From Synergistaceae bacterium (lineage in GTDB: Bacteria; Synergistota; Synergistia; Synergistales; Aminobacteriaceae), in the NCBI GenBank assembly GCA_017443945.1, contig JAFSXS010000095.1, positions 1 to 32,361 on the forward strand: a stretch of DNA of 32,361 nucleotides, given 5' to 3'. Under the pieces are notes generated by a model. The model was not told the origin of the DNA. It saw only the letters and a list, made by a program, of their open reading frames with translations, and did not search any database. Shown here in pieces: positions 7,677 through 15,934 of the stretch (positions are counted from its first letter, which is position 1; each line of letters starts with the position of its first letter). Both the position numbers and the translations under genes were made by a program.

Positions 7677-7786
7677 ACATTAGAGGCGATAATATGCAGT
7701 TAATTGGTCCCCCGCGAGTGATGAGTAGTTCCCACTCACCCACCCGTTTATAATGTATCCCACGCACGGAGAGGGGCTTTATCGCG
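7673..7786 (+). other. Probable disrupted 5' end of rsmD
   Basis: An ATG overlapping the trmB stop (ATGA) opens the same frame as rsmD (start MNIRGDNMQLIG), but a TAA at 7751-7753 interrupts it. Past the stop, the frame runs without interruption into the rsmD start at 7787. RsmD proteins normally have about 20-25 residues before the RPT motif, which are missing from the intact frame. Taking out about 69 bp around the repeat at 7725-7767 would restore a leader of normal length. I infer insertion of the repeat into the original start region. Confidence 0.35.
7725..7767 (+). repeat. G-quadruplex-related intergenic repeat, copy 2
   Basis: Starts GTAGTTCCCACTCACCC, contains TATAAT at 7749-7754 and ends CGCAC, matching the minus-strand reading of 5243-5284. 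The C tracts on this strand are less regular (CCC, ACTCA, CCC, A, CCC), so any quadruplex would be weaker. The TATAAT it carries could now drive rsmD. Confidence 0.7.
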
Positions 7787-8272
7787 ATGAAAGATGTTAG
7801 GCCAACATCAAATAAAGTTTTGCTTGCGTTATTCAGCATTCTCGGCGAAAGAGTCAGGGAGTCTAAATTTCTTGATTTATTTGCCGGGACTGGCAGTATA
7901 GGACTTGAAGCACTTAAACGCGGTGCAGAGTCATGCGTATTTGTCGAAGGCGTGAAGGCTCGTGCTGACTCAATCAAGAAAAAATCTGACTCTCTTGTCC
8001 TGTCGCTTGAAGTTCGTCGGGCTTTGTCGTGGCTTACAAAACGTGAAATGAAATTTGATATTATATTCGCGGATCCTCCGTATAATTCTGACTGGTGCGA
8101 GGTTCTGCCTACGTTAGCAAATCTTGATAAAATTTTCGCGAAAGAGTCTATTTTCATAATCGAGCATTCAACTAGGGAAAAAATTACGTTGACTCATAAT
8201 CCCTGCAATTTACAAATTATTTCAACGCGAGAATACGGCGAGACGGCTTTAACGTTCATGAGTCTGTTATAA
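7787..8272 (+). CDS. rsmD: 16S rRNA (guanine966-N2)-methyltransferase RsmD, N-terminally short
   Basis: A 161-residue protein against about 185-200 in the family. VRPTSNKVLLALFSIL matches the conserved RPT..RV.EALF.IL segment, but lies at residue 4 rather than 20-30. SAM motif I is FLDLFAGTGSIGLEALKRGA, followed by CVFVE. The catalytic DPPY is at 96-99 (IIFADPPYN). The C-terminus (TREYGETALTFM) matches the usual .R.YG...L..... end, so only the N-terminus is short. The ATG at 7787 is preceded by GGAGAGGGG at about 7768-7776, which can serve as ribosome-binding site. The protein may be functional, but the missing N-terminal strand makes this uncertain. It would methylate G966 of 16S rRNA during 30S assembly. 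Confidence 0.85.
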   Translation: MKDVRPTSNKVLLALFSILGERVRESKFLDLFAGTGSIGLEALKRGAESCVFVEGVKARADSIKKKSDSLVLSLEVRRALSWLTKREMKFDIIFADPPYNSDWCEVLPTLANLDKIFAKESIFIIEHSTREKITLTHNPCNLQIISTREYGETALTFMSLL

Positions 8273-8309
8273 TAGCCTGCTGATAACTTGAGAAGGGAAA
8301 ATTATAATC

Positions 8310-9635
8310 TTGCAGACTAAATCACTAGCAAAAGAAGTAATCTCGAATATTATTCCGGCAATAGTCGTCGAGATAATGATATTAATTTATAATTTGGCGG
8401 ACACTTTTTTTATTGCGCAGACAAATGACCCGTTACAAATTGCGGCTGTCTCGATTGCGGGGCCGGTTTTCTTTGTGTTAATAGCGATGGGAATAATTTT
8501 CATGGCAGGTTCGATGTCATGTATTTCACGCGCAAGGGGTGCGGGAGATAATGAACGCGCGGATAATATTGCGTCTTTCTGCGTCTGGACGGGAATAGCT
8601 GCCGGTTTTCTTCTTGCGGTAATATTCATGTGCTTTATCGAGAAAATTTTGCGCTTAATTGGTGCAAGCCCTGACACATTTTCATTTGCGTATAATTATT
8701 TGTCGATAGTAATAGCTTCCGGGCCGTTCGTGATATTCAGTATGACCAGCGGAGGAATCATGCGCGCAGAAAATCACGCGTCGGCAGCAATGGTCGGCCA
8801 AATTTTTGGAAATATGTTAAATGTAGTGTTAGATCCTATTATGATATTATATTTCGGCTGGGGCATAACTGGAGCAGCAATCGCAACGACAGCAAGTATA
8901 ATAATCGGCTCGCTTTATTATCTGGGATATTTTATATTCGGGCGTTCGTCATTGAGGATTCACGTAAAAAATTTTCGCGCAAAAAACGGTGTAGCTTCAG
9001 GAGTATTTTTTATCGGGATTCCGGCGTGTTTGGATCCGTTATTAATGAGTTTCTCTCAAATGGTGCTAAGTTCTATGATGTCAGTTTACGGAGATATGGC
9101 GCTTGCTGCAACTGGTATAGCAATGAAAATAAATCAAATTGCGGGATTAATTGCAATGGGTTCGGGACAGGGTGTGCAGCCGTTATTAGGTTATTGCGTG
9201 GGTGCTGAGACGTGGGAAAAATATAGAGCCATGTTAAAATTTGCGCTGAAGTTCACTATTATAATGAGTCTATTATTAATGGCCAGCTGTTTTGTGTTTA
9301 CGCCTGAACTTGTAAGTATATTTCTGAATGAGCCTGAAGCCTTTAATTATTCTGTAGATTTCGTGAGAATTTTATTAACAACTGTATTAGCGTTCGGGAT
9401 ATTCTTTATATTTATTAACGCATTACAAGCAATGGGAGCGGGCCGGGCTTCGTTTATATTGAGTGTCTGCCGCCAGTGTTTAATTTATGTGCCGATGTTG
9501 TTCGCGTTTAATTATTTCTGGGGCGCGTATGGGTTGATATGGGCATTACCGGTAACTGAAATAATTTCTCTTGTGCAGACTTATATAATTTATGGAAAAA
9601 TAATATTTGACCCGCGAGAATTAAAGCGCATATAA
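8310..9635 (+). CDS. MATE family multidrug/Na+ (or H+) antiporter
   Basis: A 441-residue polytopic membrane protein with about 12 hydrophobic helices in two related halves. Family features include VEIMILIYNLADTFFIA in helix 1, the region around MAGSMSCISRARGAGD in place of the usual G....S...G.GD, IMRAENHASAAMVGQIFGNMLNVVLDPI in the first half, and MKINQIAGLIAMGSGQGVQPLLGYCVGA in the second. These are typical of MATE exporters near the MepA/DinF groups. The start is TTG at 8310 with GAAGGG about 12 nt upstream; no better start is nearby. It sits between rsmD and coaD, genes that are often adjacent in other bacteria, so it may be an insertion into that pair. The drug or metabolite exported is unknown. 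Confidence 0.88.
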   Translation: MQTKSLAKEVISNIIPAIVVEIMILIYNLADTFFIAQTNDPLQIAAVSIAGPVFFVLIAMGIIFMAGSMSCISRARGAGDNERADNIASFCVWTGIAAGFLLAVIFMCFIEKILRLIGASPDTFSFAYNYLSIVIASGPFVIFSMTSGGIMRAENHASAAMVGQIFGNMLNVVLDPIMILYFGWGITGAAIATTASIIIGSLYYLGYFIFGRSSLRIHVKNFRAKNGVASGVFFIGIPACLDPLLMSFSQMVLSSMMSVYGDMALAATGIAMKINQIAGLIAMGSGQGVQPLLGYCVGAETWEKYRAMLKFALKFTIIMSLLLMASCFVFTPELVSIFLNEPEAFNYSVDFVRILLTTVLAFGIFFIFINALQAMGAGRASFILSVCRQCLIYVPMLFAFNYFWGAYGLIWALPVTEIISLVQTYIIYGKIIFDPRELKRI

Positions 9636-9665
9636 TAAACAAAAACTCGGCAGGGAGCATAAATC

Positions 9666-10148
9666 GTGAAGATAAAAGCAGTTTACCCGGGTTCATTTGA
9701 TCCCATAACGAACGGACATATTTATATAGCAGAGAGAGCCGCCGCAATTTTTGATGAAGTAATTGTAAGCGTCCTAGTAAACGAACGCAAAAACGCCGCA
9801 TTTACTGTTAAAGAACGCTGCGAGATGGTGCAGGAGTCATTAAAGCACGTGAAAAATATTCGAGTAAGCAGCTTTAACGGTCTTCTTGTCGATTATGTAA
9901 AGCAAGTTAATGCAGGTGTAATTATTCGGGGACTCCGTGCGATGTCAGATTTTGAATACGAGTTCCAAATGGCATTAATGAACCGTCAGTTAGCTCCGGA
10001 AATTGAGACATTTTTTATCGTTACTGACCCGAAATATTCGTATGTGTCGAGTTCAAGTGTGCGCGAAGTCTTTCATTTCGGCGGGAGTGTTCCGGATCTT
10101 GTGCCTGATTTTGTAGCTGCTAAGTTGAGGGAGCATTATAACGAATAA
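9666..10148 (+). CDS. coaD: Pantetheine-phosphate adenylyltransferase
   Basis: A 160-residue cytosolic enzyme (159 in E. coli) that adenylylates 4'-phosphopantetheine to dephospho-CoA, the fourth step of CoA synthesis. The nucleotidyltransferase motif YPGSFDPITNGH places His18 exactly as in E. coli CoaD. Further conserved parts are RGLRAMSDFEYEFQMALMNRQL, which contacts substrate, and YSYVSSSSVREV, the I/V-S-S-x-x-V-R-E loop that binds ATP phosphate. The GTG start has AGGGAG about 8 nt upstream. It follows the MATE gene by 30 bp and is probably cotranscribed with rsmD and the exporter. Confidence 0.97.
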   Translation: MKIKAVYPGSFDPITNGHIYIAERAAAIFDEVIVSVLVNERKNAAFTVKERCEMVQESLKHVKNIRVSSFNGLLVDYVKQVNAGVIIRGLRAMSDFEYEFQMALMNRQLAPEIETFFIVTDPKYSYVSSSSVREVFHFGGSVPDLVPDFVAAKLREHYNE

Positions 10149-10167
10149 AAAATTTAGCATAAATAGT

Positions 10168-10173
10168 TATAAT
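10168..10173 (+). promoter_or_regulatory. Possible -10 box before the amidohydrolase-ygeX-ridA operon
   Basis: TATAAT in the 49-bp gap after coaD. Transcription would begin just before the AAGGAG site at 10181-10186. No good -35 hexamer is visible. Confidence 0.35.
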
Positions 10174-10197
10174 CATACATAAGGAGTGAAAATTTTT

Positions 10198-11421
10198 TTG
10201 ACAGCAATCAACGCAAAACGCTTAATCAATCACATTAACGAGCTCGGCAAAATCGGCATTGACTCTCAAGGCAGACGCACACGCCTAGCACTCGATGACT
10301 CTGACAAATTAGCGCGTGATAAATTAGTCCAATGGATGAGAGAAGCCGGACTCAGAATCATAATTGACAAAATCGGAAATATTATCGCACTCTGGGAAAA
10401 TGACTCAAACAAGAATAAACCCGCTGTAATGACAGGTTCTCACATCGACACAGTCATAAACGCAGGACAATTTGACGGCTGTTACGGGGTTCTTGCAGGT
10501 CTCGAAGTGATTCAAACGCTGAAGGAGTCAAATAAAATTTTTCCCCGCCCTCTTGCTGCTGCGGCCTTCACTAATGAAGAAGGAGTCAGATATTCACCCG
10601 ACATGCTTGGATCTCTCGTCTATGCAGGAGGAATGACTCCCGAACAAGCTCATAAAATTATCGGCGTTGACAAAACAATTTTAGGTGAAGAGTTAGCGCG
10701 CATAAATTATTTAGGCACATCAGAGCCGGGGTGCATAAAGCCTCATGCATTTATTGAACTTCATATCGAACAAGGGCCGATTTTAGACTCTCAAAATTAT
10801 GACATCGGAGCAGTTGAAAATTTACAGGGTATCTCGTGGCAGAAAATTATCATAGAAGGAGTCCAGAATCACGCAGGAACAACGCCGATTTTATACCGTC
10901 AAGACGCAGGACTCGCCGCCGCAAAAATTATTACGTTCATGCGCACACTTTGCGAAAATAATACCCTCGCTACTGCAGGATGCATAGAATTTCAGCCTAA
11001 CGCAATAAATGTTATCCCGTCAAAAGCTATATTAACGGCAGATTTGCGAAACCCTGACGAAAATTTATTATGCGAGTCAGAAAATAAACTTGCAAATTTC
11101 ATATCGCAGCTAGAGAAAACCGACCGAGTCAAAATTTCTGTTGAGAGATTATCACGCTTCAAACCGGTTATATTTGATTCTAAAATTGTAGGACTTGTAG
11201 AAAAATTTTCAGCAAAATATAATCTCAAGTGCAGGCGCATTACTTCGGGAGCAGGCCAAGACGCTCAAAATATGGCGTTAATGTGTCCTACAGCTATGAT
11301 TTTCGCTCCCAGCAAAGACGGAATCAGCCACAACCCGCGAGAATTTACTAGTGAGAAAGATTTAATCTCGTGCACAAATGTTTTATTCGACGTGATTCAA
11401 GAATTAGCAAAGGAGGCATAA
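10198..11421 (+). CDS. M20-family Zn amidohydrolase (N-carbamoyl-L-amino acid hydrolase / allantoate amidohydrolase type)
   Basis: About 407 residues. A GTG at 10186 lies inside the Shine-Dalgarno (AAGGAGTG), so I prefer TTG at 10198, 11 nt after it. Metal-site motifs of the carbamoylase/ureidase branch are present: MTGSHIDTV (His82), AGQFDGCYGVLAGLE (Asp93), FTNEEGVRY (Glu127/128) and HIEQGPILD. The dimerization part carries NHAGTTPI.YRQDAGLAAA, and the C-terminus SGAGQDAQNMA and ISHNPREFTS. These enzymes hydrolyse N-carbamoyl or ureido groups from amino acids, allantoate or ureidoglycolate. Position 8 bp before diaminopropionate ammonia-lyase suggests it releases an amino acid for that lyase, for example from a carbamoylated diaminopropionate. 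That substrate is my inference. Confidence 0.88.
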   Translation: MTAINAKRLINHINELGKIGIDSQGRRTRLALDDSDKLARDKLVQWMREAGLRIIIDKIGNIIALWENDSNKNKPAVMTGSHIDTVINAGQFDGCYGVLAGLEVIQTLKESNKIFPRPLAAAAFTNEEGVRYSPDMLGSLVYAGGMTPEQAHKIIGVDKTILGEELARINYLGTSEPGCIKPHAFIELHIEQGPILDSQNYDIGAVENLQGISWQKIIIEGVQNHAGTTPILYRQDAGLAAAKIITFMRTLCENNTLATAGCIEFQPNAINVIPSKAILTADLRNPDENLLCESENKLANFISQLEKTDRVKISVERLSRFKPVIFDSKIVGLVEKFSAKYNLKCRRITSGAGQDAQNMALMCPTAMIFAPSKDGISHNPREFTSEKDLISCTNVLFDVIQELAKEA

Positions 11422-11428
11422 TTATAAT

Positions 11429-12622
11429 ATGAACGAATCTATAAAATTTGTACGCAGAAAATTAGACCCCATGCAAGATAATATTTTCACGCTTGAGAAC
11501 GCAAAAATTACCCGTAATTATCACGCAACATTCCCGACCTACAAGCCCACGCCGTTAATAAAACTTGATTCGCTCGCAAAAAATTTTAATCTCTCAGGTT
11601 TATACGTCAAAGATGAAAGTTTTAGATTTGGCCTGAACGCTTTTAAGGCACTCGGAGGAAGTTACGCGCTCGGACGTTATATCGCAGAAAAAATTAATGT
11701 TGATATAAGCGAACTTACATTTTCACGCATAATAAGCCCCGAAATAAAATCTAAAACCGGTGAGATAACTTTTATTACAGCAACAGACGGCAATCACGGA
11801 CGCGGAGTAGCATGGGCAGCACAACAGCTCGGACACAAAGCAGTTATTTACATGCCTCATGGTACAGTGCAGGAGAGATTAAATAATATTCGCGCACTAG
11901 GAGCAACGGCAGAAATTACAAATTTAAATTATGATGACACAGTTAGATTCGCCGCCGAGACCGCAAGAAAAAATAATTACGTCCTCGTTCAAGATACGAC
12001 TCTCCCCGATTACGAAAAAATTCCGGGCTGGGTCATGCAGGGATATTTGACGATGGCATTAGAGTCGGTCGAGCAATTAAATAATATTACGCCAACACAC
12101 ATATTTTTGCAGGCCGGAGTCGGTTCAATGGCTGCAGCTCTTGCAGGTTTCTACGCAAATTTTTATCGCACTAACAAGCCCGTAATTACAATAATTGAGT
12201 CAAACAAAGCCGATTGCATTTATCGCACAGCACGAGCCAATGACGGAAAATTACACAAAGTTTCAGGCTCAATGAACACGATAATGGCTGGACTTGCCTG
12301 CGGTGAAGTATGTTCTATTGCGTGGGATTTGTTGAGGTCGACAGCAGAAAATTTTATCTCAATGCCTGACTACATAGCTGCAAAAGGTATGAGAATCTTA
12401 GGCAACCCATTAGAGAATGACTCAAAAATTATTTCCGGTGAGAGCGGTGCAAGTTCATTCGGGTTTGTATGCGAGTTAATGCAAAATGAAAGTCTTGATT
12501 ATCTGCGCGAAGAGTTTAATATTACTCATGACTCAAAAATTTTCTGTATCTCAACAGAAGGCGACACGGATAAATTAAATTATCGTAAAATTGTCTGGGA
12601 CGGTTTGTACCCAAGCTATTAA
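11429..12622 (+). CDS. ygeX: Diaminopropionate ammonia-lyase
   Basis: A 397-residue PLP enzyme (398 in E. coli YgeX) that converts 2,3-diaminopropionate to pyruvate and two ammonia. The N-terminus contains TPLIKLDSLAKNF and the PLP-lysine segment SFRFGLNAFKALGGSYA (Lys73). TATDGNHGRGVAWAAQQLG is the phosphate-proximal substrate-binding loop of fold-type II enzymes, and SGESGASSFG is the glycine-rich loop near the C-terminus. An AGGAGG site and an 11-nt AT-only spacer precede the ATG, 8 bp after the amidohydrolase. The reaction passes through 2-aminoacrylate, which explains ridA immediately downstream. The gene lets the cell use diaminopropionate or its derivatives as carbon and nitrogen source. 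Confidence 0.95.
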   Translation: MNESIKFVRRKLDPMQDNIFTLENAKITRNYHATFPTYKPTPLIKLDSLAKNFNLSGLYVKDESFRFGLNAFKALGGSYALGRYIAEKINVDISELTFSRIISPEIKSKTGEITFITATDGNHGRGVAWAAQQLGHKAVIYMPHGTVQERLNNIRALGATAEITNLNYDDTVRFAAETARKNNYVLVQDTTLPDYEKIPGWVMQGYLTMALESVEQLNNITPTHIFLQAGVGSMAAALAGFYANFYRTNKPVITIIESNKADCIYRTARANDGKLHKVSGSMNTIMAGLACGEVCSIAWDLLRSTAENFISMPDYIAAKGMRILGNPLENDSKIISGESGASSFGFVCELMQNESLDYLREEFNITHDSKIFCISTEGDTDKLNYRKIVWDGLYPSY

Positions 12623-12638
12623 AGGAGGCTATTATAAT

Positions 12639-13007
12639 ATGAAAGTTTTTAGCACTGACAAAGCACCCGCAGCAATCGGGCCGTATTCACAAGGATTTAT
12701 CGCGAACGGATTAATTTTCACGTCGGGACAAATTCCGGTCAATCCTGCAACAGGTGAGATCCCCGAAGGAATCACAGCACAGGCCGAGCAGAGCTGTAAA
12801 AATGTCGGCGAGTTACTCAAGGCTGCCGGCTCAAGTTTTGACAAGGTCATCAAGACAACGTGTTTTCTTGCGGATATAAAAGATTTCGCAGCATTTAACG
12901 AGGTCTACGCAAAATTTTTCACGTCCAAACCTGCGCGCTCATGTGTTGCAGTTCGTGATATTCCAAAAGGTGCGTTATGCGAGATTGAATGTATAGCGGA
13001 AATGTAA
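12639..13007 (+). CDS. ridA: 2-iminobutanoate/2-iminopropanoate deaminase RidA
   Basis: A 122-residue cytosolic protein of the YjgF/YER057c/UK114 family. It starts at ATG 12639 after AAAGGAGG and an AT-rich spacer; an upstream in-frame start at 12591 would only read through the end of ygeX. The sequence has AIGPYSQGF, FTSGQIPVNPATGEI, the segment KVIKTTCFLADIKDFAAFNEVY and PARSCVAVRDIPKGALCEIECIA, in which the Arg and Glu are the family's active-site pair. RidA hydrolyses enamine/imine intermediates such as 2-aminoacrylate before they damage PLP enzymes. Its place right after diaminopropionate ammonia-lyase, a direct 2-aminoacrylate source, makes the pairing functional and not just positional. 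Confidence 0.96.
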   Translation: MKVFSTDKAPAAIGPYSQGFIANGLIFTSGQIPVNPATGEIPEGITAQAEQSCKNVGELLKAAGSSFDKVIKTTCFLADIKDFAAFNEVYAKFFTSKPARSCVAVRDIPKGALCEIECIAEM

Positions 13008-13015
13008 TTTTTTTG

Positions 13016-13024
13016 TGCTATAAT
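13016..13024 (+). promoter_or_regulatory. Extended -10 promoter of lipoprotein gene 1
   Basis: TGC-TATAAT, a perfect extended -10 element, 57 nt before the start codon; no clear -35. The same promoter precedes the second copy. Predicted transcription start is about 13031, next to an ATG (13033) of a short upstream frame. Confidence 0.75.
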
Positions 13025-13081
13025 TCCGAATCATGATTTACAAGATTTTATCAATATCAAGAAAGAGGTTTAAATTTTTTC

Positions 13082-15892
13082 ATGAAGTCATTTAATCGTA
13101 AGTTATTAGCTTTCTGTTCTGTAGCTGCATTATTATTTATTGCAGTTATGAGCGGAGGCTGCGGCGGCAGTCCTAGCACTCCATCAAGTTCTCCTGATCC
13201 TATTATTGATGTTGACAGCACTCTTTCAGGCGTATGGCGTATTGATACCAGCGCAAATAATTATGTGTCAGCCGACATTAACGGCAGCGAAGTTAATTTG
13301 GCGATAAAAGATTTTGTTCTTCGTTTCCAGAGCGTTGACATTGAAAGCAGTTCCGGAGAATTATATTTTGACACTGTTGCAATTTTTTCGAGCGACCGCG
13401 TTTTAATTCCGATAGCCTTCGACGAGGTAAAAGCAGCCACAAAAAATTTAGCTGATAATGTATTCAGTATGGAAGCTTATGGAAATAATTACATGTTCGA
13501 GATTAGCGGCACTGAGTCAGACCCTGTATTAACCCTCTTAGCTAATGTAAATCTTTTCGGCGATCACAGAGCTTTTGTCGCGATAGATTTTAAGAAGTTC
13601 AGCACCGCTTCAAGCAAGACAAATGAGCAGATGAACGCGATAATCAACGGCACATGGCAGACTCCCATACCATTAAACGGAATGGTCAACGGCGGATTTG
13701 TTTTCGTTAGCGATGACATGCCGGAACCCGAATTTGAAGACGATTTGCCCGAACCTCCCGAACGTCCTTCAGATATGCCGTTAATTGAAGGAATGCGCGA
13801 GATTGATACAGCGTTTGCAAATGTAACGTTTGAGAACACTAATACAGCAGCAAATTCTACGGTTATTACGACTCAAATAGCAGTAGGGACTCTGACAACA
13901 AGCGGCGATTTTACAGGCCCTGTAAATCCGGTTATGAATGTTGATTACTCAGGAGCAAAAATTACAGCACTTTATGACAACATGTATAAGATCGAGATTA
14001 GTTCAGACAATAAATCATATTTCTTGGTCGATTCTGATGGTACTCATGCATATTTTATAAACTGGATAATAATTCCTACAAGCGATACTACTTTTACAGA
14101 GACCCGCACAGTATTAGCACTTGAGAAAAAGCCCGATATGAGTCAGAGTTCATTTGATTTAACGCAGCAGATCGGAACAGTTTGGCACTCATTAAATTTA
14201 GCGGTCGGGGAAATCAGAGACTCAACTTCAACACGTCCGGCAGAAATAAGATTTAATGAACTTTCGCTTTTATTCCCGTCTGAGTCTGCTGATGTTGCAA
14301 ATAAAACTTTCGGAACTGTTATATTAGGCGAATATTACGAGCTTGAACCTGCAGGTACTGCGTCAGAAGCAAAATTACTCAGCTTGGATATTACCGTAAA
14401 GAATATCGAACGTATCGGCTATAATTCTTGGTACGCTGACGACGGCGGAGACTCCAGCTTTATAATCACTGTATTAAATAATAATTATGCTCTCATTACA
14501 GCGAATTTAATACGTAACGGCAAAGAAATATCAATTATTGCGCTTATGTCTCAATTAGGCGATATTGAAAATATTTTCTTCGCAGGTGCTTGGACATGCT
14601 GGAGTTCTGATGCAGATATTTCTATAACTCAGGGCACTGCGACATATAATACAACGCTTTTGAATTTCGGCGTAAATATTACTTCAGTCGACTTTGATTC
14701 AGGTTCTGCTTCGTTATCGGCTGTCGTAGTCTTAAGCAGTGATTTATTCCTTATTCCCGTTGTATTTGATAATATTGCAGTGAGTGTTGATGAAGGTGCT
14801 GAATCGGGCGAATTTACTTTAACGTCTCCCCGCGTTTCATTGACAGTTACAGCATATCCCGGAGATCCTAACAAATTAGATATTAACGGAGCTTTCACGC
14901 AATCAGACGTTGGTATAACAGTTTCAATTGACGCTGCAGCCTCCAGAGTCATACCCGGCCAAACATCGCAGGAATTAGATTTTGACTCAATCATGAACCA
15001 AAGCACGTGGCAGAGCATACCGTTTGATAATCGTTCGGGCGGATTTGCAATAATCGGCATTTCTTCATATAAGATGATGTATCCCGGAGTAAATAATAAA
15101 ACTTTTGCAAATATAGTTTTTGACGGAGATAAAACGAGCGGTACAATATCGGGCTTCGGCACTATGGGCTTGACAAGTTTAGATTTCGGGACAGGAAATT
15201 TTGTTGATAACGGTTTAACGCTGCCTGTAACGATAATTAAAGAAAGTGTTGATGTCTCGCAGGTCTTCGGCAATTTCTACAGATTCGAATTTATCAGCGG
15301 CGATGCTGATATTAAGGGCGTATTTATTCTTGAGAGTGAATCAACAGCGTACATGATTATGTTTGCTACAAACGGAGCCAATGCAGATGTAATCACAAAT
15401 CTTTATTCAGTGTTCTATCTCCATAAAGTAACGGAAAGCACAGAAATTGATTTAACAGGCTTTGACAATACTTCATGGGACGTTACGCAGGCCGGCGGTT
15501 TAACTCTTTTACCGGACGGGAATATTTTGCAGATTACTAATGCAAGCCCCGATATTTATCAAGTAAGACTGAAAGATTTTACAGTGAAATTTACTGACGC
15601 TGACGAGACAGCAAAAACGGTTGGCTTTACAGTTACTGCTTCTGCTGATATAAATACATCTGGAAACATAACAAATCATCAGGTCGCAATTCCGGAGAAA
15701 ACTGTCAGCATTGAAAAACTCGGTGCCTATACATGGTACGGAATCTCAGGCAATAGTGAATTTCTCGTAACAATGAGCGCAGCATATCAAAACCGTGCAG
15801 CTTTGGCGGGAAATCTTAACTTCACATCACCGAATAATGCTGATTACAATATTATAGCTTCTATCTTGCTTGATTTGGAGTTAAAGCAATAA
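13082..15892 (+). CDS. Large repeat-containing lipoprotein, paralog 1
   Basis: A 936-residue protein of a family I do not recognise. Residues 1-26 are a lipoprotein signal peptide ending SGG, with Cys27 as lipidation site, followed by a Ser/Pro-rich linker. The mature part is beta-rich, acidic and almost free of cysteine. It is an internal duplication: halves about 49-500 and 501-936, each with three blocks in the same order. Block A starts with G-x-W (50, 502) and has F-x-S-V-D, S-S-D and P-x-x-F-D. Block B starts TWQ (191, 642) and has GGF. Block C starts with a Trp (368, 799), has N/Y-x-W-Y and ends before an I/V-A-x-L segment. AAGAGG lies ahead of the ATG. Probably anchored in a membrane facing the periplasm or outside; function unknown. 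Confidence 0.85.
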   Translation: MKSFNRKLLAFCSVAALLFIAVMSGGCGGSPSTPSSSPDPIIDVDSTLSGVWRIDTSANNYVSADINGSEVNLAIKDFVLRFQSVDIESSSGELYFDTVAIFSSDRVLIPIAFDEVKAATKNLADNVFSMEAYGNNYMFEISGTESDPVLTLLANVNLFGDHRAFVAIDFKKFSTASSKTNEQMNAIINGTWQTPIPLNGMVNGGFVFVSDDMPEPEFEDDLPEPPERPSDMPLIEGMREIDTAFANVTFENTNTAANSTVITTQIAVGTLTTSGDFTGPVNPVMNVDYSGAKITALYDNMYKIEISSDNKSYFLVDSDGTHAYFINWIIIPTSDTTFTETRTVLALEKKPDMSQSSFDLTQQIGTVWHSLNLAVGEIRDSTSTRPAEIRFNELSLLFPSESADVANKTFGTVILGEYYELEPAGTASEAKLLSLDITVKNIERIGYNSWYADDGGDSSFIITVLNNNYALITANLIRNGKEISIIALMSQLGDIENIFFAGAWTCWSSDADISITQGTATYNTTLLNFGVNITSVDFDSGSASLSAVVVLSSDLFLIPVVFDNIAVSVDEGAESGEFTLTSPRVSLTVTAYPGDPNKLDINGAFTQSDVGITVSIDAAASRVIPGQTSQELDFDSIMNQSTWQSIPFDNRSGGFAIIGISSYKMMYPGVNNKTFANIVFDGDKTSGTISGFGTMGLTSLDFGTGNFVDNGLTLPVTIIKESVDVSQVFGNFYRFEFISGDADIKGVFILESESTAYMIMFATNGANADVITNLYSVFYLHKVTESTEIDLTGFDNTSWDVTQAGGLTLLPDGNILQITNASPDIYQVRLKDFTVKFTDADETAKTVGFTVTASADINTSGNITNHQVAIPEKTVSIEKLGAYTWYGISGNSEFLVTMSAAYQNRAALAGNLNFTSPNNADYNIIASILLDLELKQ

Positions 15893-15898
15893 TTTAAA

Positions 15899-15933
15899 GT
15901 CGGGGAGAAAGTTTTATCTCTCCGGCTTTTTTT
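15899..15933 (+). terminator. Intrinsic terminator of lipoprotein gene 1
   Basis: A 10-bp stem (15899-15908 with 15917-15926, two G-U pairs), an 8-nt loop and seven T. The T run merges into the promoter of the next unit, so termination and the next initiation are packed within about 45 bp. Confidence 0.92.
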
Positions 15934-15934
15934 G

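Noticed and set aside
7552-8157. 201-codon antisense frame over trmB/rsmD
   Set aside because: It is the mirror of well-recognised trmB and rsmD frames, has low-complexity Ser/Arg-rich composition and no family resemblance.
10186-10197. GTG start for the amidohydrolase
   Set aside because: This GTG is part of the AAGGAGTG ribosome-binding site; the TTG 11 nt after the site has the spacing used by neighbouring genes.
14629-15273. 214-codon antisense frame in lipoprotein gene 1
   Set aside because: The sense strand has a lipobox, promoter, terminator and a paralog in the same frame; the antisense frame is a by-product of codon use.
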